DNA of 11,862 nucleotides, from NCBI GenBank assembly GCA_934597465.1, contig CAKTSC010000026.1, positions 1 to 11,862 of the forward strand. Direction: 5' to 3'. This DNA is from an uncultured Dysosmobacter sp. Lineage in GTDB: Bacteria > Bacillota > Clostridia > Oscillospirales > Oscillospiraceae. This document shows, in pieces, positions 6,299 through 11,862 of the stretch. The translations under genes and the position numbers were made by a program. The notes below the pieces were generated by a model. That model saw only the letters and a list, made by a program, of their open reading frames with translations. It was not told the origin of the DNA and made no database searches. The number at the start of each line of letters is the position of its first letter. Position 1 is the stretch's first letter.

Positions 6299-7498
6299 AT
6301 GGCCGTGGCTGGTATCATAGCAGAGTACAATCCCCTGCATGGAGGGCATCTCTACCAGCTGCGGCAGGTGCGGGAGCGCCTGGGGCCGGAGACGGCGGTG
6401 CTCTGCGCCATGAGCGGCAACTTCGTCCAGCGGGGAGACTTCGCCCTGCTCCCCAAGCACGCCCGGGCGGAGGCTGCCGTCCGCTCCGGGGCGGATCTGG
6501 TGCTGGAGATCCCCCTCTCCTGGGCCTGCGCCCCGGCGGAGCGCTTTGCCCGGGGGGGCGTGGAGGTGCTGCTGGGCACCGGCCTTGTAACCCATCTGGC
6601 CTTCGGCAGCGAGAGCGGCGACGCCGAAGCCATCCGGCGGGCGGCGGAGGGGCTGGAGAGCCCGGACTTCCCGGCGCGGCTGCGGCGGCAGCTGGGCGGG
6701 GCCGTCAGCTTTGCCGCCGCCCGGCAGCGGGCGTTGGCGGAGCTCATCGGGGCGGAGGGGGCGGATGTCCTCTCCCGGCCCAACGACATCCTGGCGGTGG
6801 AGTACGCCAAGGCCCTGCGATGGGCGGGGGGCGGCGCGGAACTTGTGGCCATCCCACGGAAGGGGGCCGGGCACGACGGGGACGGCGGGGAGTACCCCTC
6901 CGCCGGGAGCATCCGCCGGATGCTGCGGGACGGGCGGAGGGCGGAGGCCCTGGCCGCCATGGCTCCCGCCATGGGAACGATCTATGAGGCGGCGGAGCGT
7001 GCGGGGCAGGCCCCGGTCTTCGCCGGGACGGCGGAGCGGGCCATCCTGGCCCAGCTCCGGCGGATGGGGGAGGAGGACTTCCTGGCCCTGGACGCCGGAG
7101 GCGAGGGGCTGGGGAACCGCTTCGCGGCGGCGGCCCGGGAGGCATCCTCCGTGGAGGAGGTGCTGGAGCGGGCCAAGACCAAGCGCTACGCCTACGCCCG
7201 GCTCCGGCGGATGGTGCTCTGGGCCTATTTGGGCCTTTCTCCGGAAACGCTTCCAGCCCGGGTGCCCTACCTCCGGGTGCTGGCGGCCAACGGCCGGGGG
7301 CGGGCGCTGCTGGCGGAGATGCGGAAGCGGGCCGCGCTGCCCGTTCTCACGAAGCCTGCCGGTGTCCGGCGGCTGTCCCCGGAGGCCCAGGCGGTCTTCC
7401 GGCAGGAGGCCCGGGCCACCGACCTCTATACCCTGGCGTTTCCCGGCGTCCCCGCCCCCGGCGGGGCGGAGTGGCGGGAGGGGCCCAGGATCCTCTGA
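6299..7498 (+). CDS. tmcAL: tRNA(Met) cytidine acetate ligase (TmcAL/YlbM)
   Basis: TmcAL activates acetate with ATP and transfers the acetyl group to the wobble cytidine (C34) of elongator tRNA-Met, giving N4-acetylcytidine that improves AUG decoding (known for B. subtilis YlbM). The 399-aa protein has the nucleotidyltransferase signature NPLHGGH (11-17, HxGH-type), SGNFVQRGD (39-47), GADLVLEIPL (64-73), SRPNDILAVEYAKAL (159-173), a GHDG..YPSAGSIR segment (191-206) and KTKRYAYARLRRMVLW (293-308), in the family order. The start 6299 gives the family N-terminus MAVAGIIAEYNP after a GGGGGG-type ribosome site; an earlier ATG at 6263 adds only 12 unrelated residues. Probably first gene of an operon with the lipoprotein and HD genes. 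Transcribed away from ackA, whose product supplies its substrate. No clear promoter was recognised for it. Confidence 0.95.
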   Translation: MAVAGIIAEYNPLHGGHLYQLRQVRERLGPETAVLCAMSGNFVQRGDFALLPKHARAEAAVRSGADLVLEIPLSWACAPAERFARGGVEVLLGTGLVTHLAFGSESGDAEAIRRAAEGLESPDFPARLRRQLGGAVSFAAARQRALAELIGAEGADVLSRPNDILAVEYAKALRWAGGGAELVAIPRKGAGHDGDGGEYPSAGSIRRMLRDGRRAEALAAMAPAMGTIYEAAERAGQAPVFAGTAERAILAQLRRMGEEDFLALDAGGEGLGNRFAAAAREASSVEEVLERAKTKRYAYARLRRMVLWAYLGLSPETLPARVPYLRVLAANGRGRALLAEMRKRAALPVLTKPAGVRRLSPEAQAVFRQEARATDLYTLAFPGVPAPGGAEWREGPRIL

Positions 7499-7534
7499 TC
7501 CCCGCGCAAACCTGGCATAAAGGAGTTTACCACC

Positions 7535-8425
7535 ATGAGAAGACAACTGACTGCGATCCTCTGCGGCTGCGCCGTGCTGTGGCTCACCGGCTGCGGCGCG
7601 GCGGCGCCCGCGACCAGCGGCGAGCCCTCCCGGGGGCAGACGATGGATCTCGCCCCCAAGGAGGGGGACATCCGCTACGAGGCGGCGCTGGAGGAGGTCT
7701 CCGGCGAGAGCCGGGAGGGCGACGTGCGGCTTTTGACCTACCGCTACGAGGTGCCGGTGCTGCGGGCCTACCGCGCGGACGGCAGCGAGCTGACGGGGGA
7801 GGCCGGCGGCGATCCGGAGGAGCGCGCCCTGCGGACGGTGGAGACCTTCAACGAGAGCTTCCGCTACTGGCGGGACGGCCAGGACGCCCAGGAGGTGGAA
7901 TCCTGGGCCCGGGAGGACTACGCAGCCATGAAGGACATCCTGCCCATCTGGACGGAGGGCCGGGGCTATGAGACGCAGCTCACCTGCGAGCTTTACCAGA
8001 CGGAGGGCTTCGTCAGCGCCCGGGGGATGTATTACAGCTTCACCGGCGGAGCCCACCCCAACACCGTGTATGTGGCCTGGAATTTCGATCTGGAGAGCGG
8101 CAGCTTCGTGGAGCCCGGCTTCCTGGCGGCGGACGCCCAGGCCTTTCAGAAGGCCGTGAAGGAGGAGATCATCCGCCAGGCGGAGGCTATCGCGGAGGAG
8201 AACGGCCAGGAGCCCGGGGTCTACTTCTGGGAGGAGTACCGGGACATCGCCGCGGCCTGGGCGGACTACACCGTGAGCTTCGGCGAGGAGGGCATGACCG
8301 TGACCTTCGCCCCCTATGAGATGGGCTGCTACGCGGTGGGAACGCAGGAGTTCCTGCTGGATCGGGACTTTTTGAGGCAGTATCTGAGCCCCGAGGGGCT
8401 GCGGCTCCTGGGCTATGAGGAGTGA
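7535..8425 (+). CDS. Lipoprotein with DUF4163/DUF3298-type (PdaC/RsiV-like) region
   Basis: The 296-aa protein starts with a lipoprotein signal: basic RRQ, hydrophobic core, then lipobox LTGC with the acylated Cys at residue 20, so it should be anchored outside the membrane. The mature part resembles the extracytoplasmic PdaC/RsiV-like fold. An early region (~45-80, VRLLTYRYEVPVLR) fits DUF4163. A later region (~166-290, with YYSFTGGAHPNTVY and FDLESGSFVEPGFL) fits DUF3298, the module found in the anti-sigma factor RsiV and in deacetylase PdaC. Neither a deacetylase domain nor a membrane-spanning anti-sigma segment is seen, so it is a free-standing sensor- or binding-type lipoprotein of unknown ligand. 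AAAGGAG lies 9 nt upstream. It starts 36 bp after tmcAL and is followed after 5 bp by the HD gene, consistent with co-transcription. Confidence 0.85.
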   Translation: MRRQLTAILCGCAVLWLTGCGAAAPATSGEPSRGQTMDLAPKEGDIRYEAALEEVSGESREGDVRLLTYRYEVPVLRAYRADGSELTGEAGGDPEERALRTVETFNESFRYWRDGQDAQEVESWAREDYAAMKDILPIWTEGRGYETQLTCELYQTEGFVSARGMYYSFTGGAHPNTVYVAWNFDLESGSFVEPGFLAADAQAFQKAVKEEIIRQAEAIAEENGQEPGVYFWEEYRDIAAAWADYTVSFGEEGMTVTFAPYEMGCYAVGTQEFLLDRDFLRQYLSPEGLRLLGYEE

Positions 8426-8430
8426 GAGGA

Positions 8431-8934
8431 ATGGACAGAGTACATGAGGCCATCCGGGCCATGATCGACTGGGAGCGGGGCGTGCCCCACCGGATCCAGC
8501 ACTTTCTGAAGGTACATAGCTTCTGCCGCTACCTGGGCCTGGAGGAAGGGCTGGCAGGGGCGGAGCTGGAGCTGCTGGAGCTGGCGGGCGTGGTGCATGA
8601 CATCGGCATCCGCCCGGCCCGGGAGAAGTACGGCCGCCACGACGGGCCCCTGCAGGAGCGGGAGGGCATGGAGCCCGCGAGGGCCCTCCTCCGGGGCATC
8701 GGCGTGGAGGAGGCTGCGGAGCGGATCGTCTTCCTGGTGGGGCACCACCACACCCTCACGGGGGTGGAGGGCCTGGACTGGCGGATCCTGCTGGAGGCGG
8801 ACTTCCTGGTGAACAGCCAGGAGAAGGGGATGCCCCTCAGCGCCATCCGCCGGGCGGAGGAGACCTTTTTCCGCACGGAGAGCGGGAAGCGGCTGCTGCA
8901 CCGGCAGTATCCGGAGCTGGACGAAACGGAATAA
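8431..8934 (+). CDS. HD-domain phosphohydrolase family protein
   Basis: The 167-aa protein is a single HD domain. It shows conserved His residues in HRIQHFLKVHSF (20-31), the signature VVHDIG (54-59, H56-D57), GRHDG (68-72), a GHHHT cluster (104-108) and Asp124 in LLEADFLVN. These match the metal-binding layout of HD phosphohydrolases, which act on nucleotides or other phosphoesters; the substrate cannot be told from sequence. The start ATG 8431 lies 8 nt after GAGGAG, which overlaps the end of the lipoprotein gene; only 5 bp separate the genes, so translation may be coupled. A GTG nine bases upstream (8422) is a less likely start. Last gene of the tmcAL operon, followed by a clear terminator. 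Confidence 0.88.
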   Translation: MDRVHEAIRAMIDWERGVPHRIQHFLKVHSFCRYLGLEEGLAGAELELLELAGVVHDIGIRPAREKYGRHDGPLQEREGMEPARALLRGIGVEEAAERIVFLVGHHHTLTGVEGLDWRILLEADFLVNSQEKGMPLSAIRRAEETFFRTESGKRLLHRQYPELDETE

Positions 8935-8941
8935 GCGCAGA

Positions 8942-8974
8942 GAGAAAGCCCGCCTGGGAAGGCGGGCTTTCTTT
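8942..8974 (+). terminator. Rho-independent terminator after the HD gene
   Basis: GAAAGCCCGCC (8944-8954) pairs perfectly with 8961-8971 across a 6-nt loop; the T-rich end CTTTCTTTG follows. It begins about 8 bp after the stop codon. The A-rich 5' side could let it work in both directions. Confidence 0.92.
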
Positions 8975-9020
8975 GTGTGAGGGAGAGCCGGGTTTGCGCT
9001 TTTGGCGTGGGAGCTGGCGG

Positions 9021-9054
9021 GAATTGAGAATTGATAATTGAAAATTGAGAATGG
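9021..9054. repeat. AT-rich GAATTGAGAATTGA dispersed repeat, copy 2
   Basis: Starts GAATTGAGAATTGATAATTG, then AAAATTGAGAATGG. Near-identical to 2807-2840 apart from T/G exchanges. It lies in the spacer between the HD terminator and the 3' end of the flavoprotein gene. Confidence 0.7.
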
Positions 9055-9142
9055 TTTTTGGGAGAACGGGTGCGGGTTGGGGAGGATGGGGTGGGTGCGG
9101 GGGATTTGCACGGAGGAAGAGTGGGGGGCTTTCCGCATTGGT

Positions 9143-10189
9143 TTAGGCTTGGCAGAGGGTGAGGAGGCGGTGGGCGAAGGCGTCCAGGCGGGCGTTGATG
9201 CCGGGGAGGGACAGGGCCTCGCCGGAGCGGTTGGCGGTCTCCAGCAGGCAGAAGCGGGGCGGGAGCCGGAAGCCCTTGTTCATCCCCAGGGCGCTGACCA
9301 GCTGGCTTGCCACGATGTCACCGCCGGAGTAGCCGGAGACCACGATGGCGAAGACCGCCTTCTCCTGGAAAGAGACGCTGCGGTAGAGGGCCGTCAGGCG
9401 GTTGATGCAGGCGGAGAGGTTGGCGGAGACGGCATCGTTGTAGTTGGGGCAGAGGAGCACCAGGGCGTCGCTCTCCCGGATGGCGGGGTAGACCTCCTGC
9501 ACCATGACGCCGCCGTAGAAGCAGCCTCCCTGCTCGCCGAAGTGAAGGCAGGCGGTGTAGGGGCAGCCGGCGCAGTCCTCCAGCGTGCCGTTGCGAAGGC
9601 CGATGAGACGAATGTCACAGCGGCCCTGAAGGCGGCGCTCCGTCTCCTCCCAGAGGGCCAGGGTGTTGGAGGTGGCGCGGGTGGAGGCGTGAAGGACGGT
9701 GAGCTTCGGGCGCGCCGCCCGGGGGGGCGCGTAGGCAAGGAGGCGCCAGGCGGTGTCCCGGATGGCGAGAGCGTAGGCCTCCTCCAGGGTGCAGGCGGCG
9801 TTGGCGGCCTGGACGGTGAAGTTCCGCAGGTCGCCGATGGCCTCCACCAGGGGACGGCCCAGGAGGGCGCAGCCGGAGAGGTTCATGGCGAGAGCCAGCT
9901 CCCGGCCGACGGACTTCGTGTAGAGCTCCCCGGGGCCGTCAATGACCAGGCCGCCCACGCAGCCCTCCAGAAGGGAGGGATCCCGGCGGAGGGCGGAGAG
10001 CAGGCGGAGGAGCTCCGGGCAGAGGCCGTCCGGCGGCAGGGAGAAGGCGGGGAGGAGGGCCGTCCCCGGCCGGAGCTCCGAGGGATCGGCGGCCAGGCGG
10101 TGGGGGATGCCCGCAAGGGCCGCCGAGAGCACCCGGTCAAGCCGGGGGGAGCGGGCGGAGAGGGGCGCGTAGAGGGTGAGAGGCGGCAT
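9143..10189 (-). CDS. Flavodoxin-family (NADPH-dependent FMN reductase-like) oxidoreductase with N-terminal extension domain
   Basis: The 348-aa protein has two parts. Residues ~162-348 are a flavodoxin-like fold: LTVLHASTRATSNTLAL (163-179) forms the first strand and FMN-phosphate loop, and CAGCPYTAC...C (Cys 206, 209, 214, 223) resembles the cysteine cluster of iron-sulfur flavoproteins, though spacing differs from the classic CX2CX2C. LVLLCPNYNDAVSANLSACINRL (243-265) and SGYSGGD (285-291) fit further flavin-binding loops. Residues 1-160 form a separate domain of unknown role (IDGPGELYTKSVGRELALAMNLSGC at 83-107). It probably binds FMN and reduces an unknown substrate in the cytoplasm. Start 10187-10189 is chosen because AAAGGAG lies 5 nt upstream; the longer frame reads through the hairpin array. 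Isolated gene; no terminator seen after it. Confidence 0.85.
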   Translation of the reverse strand: MPPLTLYAPLSARSPRLDRVLSAALAGIPHRLAADPSELRPGTALLPAFSLPPDGLCPELLRLLSALRRDPSLLEGCVGGLVIDGPGELYTKSVGRELALAMNLSGCALLGRPLVEAIGDLRNFTVQAANAACTLEEAYALAIRDTAWRLLAYAPPRAARPKLTVLHASTRATSNTLALWEETERRLQGRCDIRLIGLRNGTLEDCAGCPYTACLHFGEQGGCFYGGVMVQEVYPAIRESDALVLLCPNYNDAVSANLSACINRLTALYRSVSFQEKAVFAIVVSGYSGGDIVASQLVSALGMNKGFRLPPRFCLLETANRSGEALSLPGINARLDAFAHRLLTLCQA

Positions 10190-10204
10190 GGGGGCTCCTT
10201 TCTC

Positions 10205-10225
10205 CGCGCCGGGGGGGGGGGCGCG
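10205..10225 (-). promoter_or_regulatory. C11 homopolymer inside a CGCGCC/GGCGCG inverted repeat, leader of flavoprotein gene
   Basis: On the plus strand, G11 (10211-10221) lies between CGCGCC (10205-10210) and GGCGCG (10220-10225). On the coding strand this is C11, about 22 nt upstream of the start codon and just ahead of the AAAGGAG ribosome site. Length changes by slippage could alter expression (inference). Confidence 0.5.
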
Positions 10226-10238
10226 GGGGGCTGGGGGG

Positions 10239-10529
10239 TGCCGGGGAAGCCCGGCAGCTTTTGGCCCCATGTTGGGGCTGGGAGGGCCCGCCCGTTGGGC
10301 GGGGACGATGGTTCCGATGAAGATCGGAGGCTTGCGGCCCCGCCGCGGGGGCTGGCCGGGGGGCCAGGGGGTGCCAAGGATGCTTGGCGGCATCTGGGGA
10401 TGTATTCTTTCCAAATTGAAAGAATACACCCCAAGACCCCCGAAGAAAAATTCTGGGGGGATTGCGGGATTTCCCCCCCAGACCCCCTTGAAACGCCCAA
10501 AGGCAGGGGGCCGAGGCCCCCTCCTTTGG
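10239..10529 (-). repeat. Array of about ten back-to-back hairpins upstream of the flavoprotein gene
   Basis: Consecutive stems fill 291 bp: 10239-10256 (GCCGGG/CCCGGC), 10264-10278 (GCCCC/GGGGC), 10287-10303 (CCCGCCC/GGGCGGG), 10314-10327 (CCGAT/ATCGG), 10337-10352 (GCCCC/GGGGC), 10352-10367 (CTGGCC/GGCCAG), 10373-10388 (GCCAAG/CTTGGC), 10396-10432 (15 bp with an AT-rich core), 10452-10482 (9 bp), 10497-10529 (CCAAAGG plus AGGGGGCC, about 15 bp). Most have 3-6-nt loops. The strand is unknown; minus is listed because it would be the leader of the flavoprotein gene. No family is recognised. Frames through it are Pro/Gly/Arg-rich and not credible genes. Confidence 0.65.
10396..10432. repeat. 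15-bp hairpin with AT-rich core
   Basis: GGGG-A-TGTATTCTTTC (10396-10411) pairs with GAAAGAATACA-CCCC (10418-10432), with a 6-nt loop and a single bulged A. It is the longest perfect stem of the array and strikingly AT-rich among G-tracts. Confidence 0.75.
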
Positions 10530-10608
10530 AATCCGCCCCCCTGGGGTGGGTGAAGGGGCGATTGCGATGGACGGAGGGATTGCTGTTGGGGAGGCTTTCA
10601 GCAGGACG

Positions 10609-10634
10609 GTAGGGGGCGGGCTCCGTCCCGCCCC
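10609..10634 (+). repeat. GTAG-hairpin (REP-like) element 6, opposite orientation
   Basis: GTAG (10609-10612) is followed by a perfect GGGGCGGG/CCCGCCCC stem with a 6-nt loop (CTCCGT). It is the only one of the set on the plus strand. Confidence 0.75.
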
Positions 10635-10890
10635 GGGGCAGGGGGGCCGCGTGGGTCGAGTTCCGTGCAGACGCTTCGCTGCGCGCAGGGGCATCGAAGG
10701 GGAACCCCAGCAATCAACGGGACGAAATTTGTTGTAGTCTCTGCTTCTCTTTCCGCGCCGCTCGCTTCGCTGGCGCTGGCGGGGTGAGTGCGGGAGGATG
10801 GTGCTTCCACCGTTTTAACCTCTGTCATTGCGAGGAGTGGAGCGACGTGGCGATTCGTTCTTTTTGATGGCGTTTTGATTGCGGGGAGCC
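10635..10890. other. Gene-free stretch with degenerate repeat fragments
   Basis: No gene is supported. The 10740-10785 piece (TTCTCTTTCCGCGCCGCTCG) resembles, in reverse orientation, the GCGAAGCGGGGAGCGCGGAAAGAG segment present in both large repeat copies. The 10822-10857 piece (TGTCATTGCGAGGAG...) is a single half of the 80-bp inverted repeat. This looks like a decayed or rearranged third copy. Confidence 0.5.
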
Positions 10891-10895
10891 TGTTC

Positions 10896-10922
10896 GGGCG
10901 GCCACATAGGGCCGCCCCTACG
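10896..10922 (-). repeat. GTAG-hairpin (REP-like) element 7
   Basis: GGGCGGCC/GGCCGCCC stem with the loop sequence of element 1, then CTAC (10918-10921). Identical over 27 bp to elements 1 and 10. Confidence 0.75.
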
Positions 10923-10957
10923 GGGTTGACGTAAGTGCCATGCAAGCCCGGGGGAAC

Positions 10958-10984
10958 GGGCGGGGACGGAGCCCCGCCCCTACA
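10958..10984 (-). repeat. GTAG-hairpin (REP-like) element 8
   Basis: Perfect GGGCGGGG/CCCCGCCC stem with a 6-nt loop, then CTAC (10980-10983). Confidence 0.75.
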
Positions 10985-11012
10985 GGGTGACCAAAGGCGC
11001 CGCCAATGGGGC

Positions 11013-11039
11013 GGCGGGGTGTAGTTACCCCGCCCTACG
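11013..11039 (-). repeat. GTAG-hairpin (REP-like) element 9
   Basis: Perfect GGCGGGGT/ACCCCGCC stem with a 6-nt loop, then CTAC (11035-11038). It precedes double-hairpin unit 3, as element 5 precedes unit 2. Confidence 0.75.
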
Positions 11040-11072
11040 GAAGTGGGAATGGCGGCTATGGGGGTGTGTACC

Positions 11073-11130
11073 GGCAATCCCCCAGTCACGGCCGTAGGCC
11101 GTGACAGCTCCCTTTACACAAGGGAGCCTT
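11073..11130. repeat. Double-hairpin repeat unit 3
   Basis: It has the architecture of the units at 3064 and 3767, but the first hairpin is GTCACGGCC/GGCCGTGAC (11085-11105) instead of GTCAGCC/GGCTGAC. Both arms changed together, while the second hairpin (CTCCCTT/AAGGGAG, 11108-11126) is unchanged. Confidence 0.85.
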
Positions 11131-11154
11131 TGGCCCTGCGGGGGACGGGGGTTC

Positions 11155-11181
11155 GGGCGGCCACATAGGGCCGCCCCTACG
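11155..11181 (-). repeat. GTAG-hairpin (REP-like) element 10
   Basis: Same 27-bp sequence as elements 1 and 7; CTAC at 11177-11180. It marks the left end of composite repeat copy B. Confidence 0.75.
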
Positions 11182-11238
11182 CAGGGTTGGAGGTTTGTGG
11201 AAATCAACGGAGTTGTTCGTTGCGGCAGCTTGGCAACG

Positions 11239-11263
11239 GGGCGTCGAGGACGACGCCCCTACG
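11239..11263 (-). repeat. GTAG-hairpin (REP-like) element 11
   Basis: Perfect GGGCGTCG/CGACGCCC stem with a 4-nt loop, then CTAC (11259-11262). Confidence 0.75.
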
Positions 11264-11279
11264 GAGGGGACGGGGATGC

Positions 11280-11359
11280 GGATTGCCGCGTCGGCCCGTT
11301 GGGCCTCCTCGCAATGACAGCGTTTTTGTCATTCCGAGGAGCGAAGCGACGTGGGAATT
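11280..11359. repeat. 80-bp imperfect inverted repeat, copy B
   Basis: Second copy of the 3168-3248 element. Inside the left arm, copy A has GGCC-TGC-GGCC and copy B has GGCCC-GTT-GGGCC, so a small internal hairpin is kept with different bases. Confidence 0.8.
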
Positions 11360-11769
11360 CGTTTCCTTCCCAACAGGGTTCAGTTCCCCACACGGTGGTG
11401 GAGGTGCTGTGATTTTAGTGACGGACCGCGAGGGACAGGGAGCGCTAAGCGAAGCGGGGAACGCGGAAAGAGAAGCTGGTCGATTCGGGTTTTGCCCGAT
11501 GAATGAGCTGTGCAGCACGGCGCACAATGTCCGGAAATCTGATAGGCACTCCGCCCGTGGTTACGTAGGGACTGATTCAACTGAGCAGAACAGTTACAAC
11601 CCGCGTCCCGCCGGGTGGGAGGATGCGAAGCATCCGTAACCGCCCGGCGATTAGCGTTTTTCCTTTTGACGGCTCCACCGCCGTTTTCTTTTTGCCGCCG
11701 CAAAAAGAAAACGAGGGTGGAATGCTGCCGGGCATCCCCGGCACCCTCCGGTTGCCCAACCGGGGATGC

Positions 11770-11862
11770 TTACAGGATGGCCCGGAGGAGGGCTTCCGAT
11801 TCCTGGAGTCGGGAGAGGAGCTGGGGCGGCAGGGGGAGGGCCTCGGTCTCGGGGCCTAGGGG
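11770..11862 (-). CDS. C-terminal end of an unidentified protein (5' part outside window)
   Basis: A frame open from the window edge encodes 30 residues ending ...LPLPPQLLSRLQESEALLRAIL and stops with TAA at 11770-11772. The amphipathic helix-like end with Leu/Glu/Arg composition and codon use like the neighbours suggests a real gene ending exactly where the repeat island begins. It is too short to assign a family. An opposing plus-strand frame runs out of the repeat and is not credible. Confidence 0.5.
   Translation of the reverse strand, partial: PLGPETEALPLPPQLLSRLQESEALLRAIL

Larger units (their letters stand above)
11155..11769. repeat. Composite repeat island, copy B
   Basis: Aligns collinearly with 2861-3655 but lacks about 190 bp found there. 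Shared parts: GTAG hairpin, TTGGAGGTTTGTGG segment, GTAG hairpin, 80-bp inverted repeat (11280-11359), then about 400 bp ending in a 12-bp palindrome (TTTTCTTTTTGC/GCAAAAAGAAAA, near 11686-11713) and CCGGTT/AACCGG. Frames are not conserved as proteins. Its right end abuts the stop codon of the partial minus-strand gene at 11770. Confidence 0.85.

Noticed and set aside
4486..6987. 833-codon plus-strand frame opposite ackA
   Set aside because: Antisense shadow of ackA (repetitive Gly/Ala/Val/His) that then runs out of frame through tmcAL; no ribosome site or homology.
9038..10612. 524-codon plus-strand frame opposite the flavoprotein gene
   Set aside because: Gly/Ala/Glu-rich shadow; the opposite strand has a recognisable flavodoxin fold and ribosome site.

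Overview
The window looks like chromosomal DNA of a high-GC, spore-lineage Clostridia member, most likely a gut Oscillospiraceae-type genome. The reasons are GC-rich codon use, strong AGGAGG ribosome sites, a Spo0A-type DNA-binding protein, acetate kinase and an RsiV/PdaC-like lipoprotein, together with GC-rich dispersed repeats. The taxonomic call is inference.

Layout. (1) 1-155: the 3' end of rpmA (ribosomal protein L27) and its terminator. (2) 156-714: no protein gene, but an extended -10 promoter followed by a ~195-nt segment whose two ends pair through a nested series of stems; this is a candidate structured RNA, possibly 6S-like. (3) 715-1008 (-): a small acidic hypothetical protein. 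(4) 1360-2795: obgE with its own near-consensus promoter and a strong terminator. (5) 2800-3850: a gene-free repeat island. (6) 3876-4341: four 10-bp-phased Spo0A-box-like sequences in front of a stand-alone Spo0A C-terminal DNA-binding domain gene. (7) 4345-4827 (-): a small two-TM zinc-ribbon protein, then ackA (-), which is divergent from tmcAL (+). (8) 6299-8974: tmcAL, an RsiV-like lipoprotein and an HD-domain hydrolase, probably one operon ending in a terminator. (9) 9143-10189 (-): a two-part flavodoxin-type oxidoreductase preceded by a C11 tract and about ten back-to-back hairpins. (10) 10600-11770: a second repeat island that duplicates much of the first. (11) 11770-11862 (-): the C-terminal end of an unidentified gene.

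Functional links. AckA interconverts acetyl phosphate and acetate, and the divergent TmcAL uses acetate and ATP to make N4-acetylcytidine in tRNA-Met, so the ackA-tmcAL intergenic region separates an acetate producer from an acetate user. rpmA and obgE are both ribosome-related and often adjacent; here they are separated by about 1.35 kb and independently transcribed.

Most notable items: the Spo0A-box array upstream of a receiver-less Spo0A_C protein; the hairpin chain and poly-C tract ahead of the flavoprotein; eleven GTAG-plus-hairpin elements that fit the layout of REP sequences; and a duplicated structured repeat in which several stems differ between copies by compensating changes.
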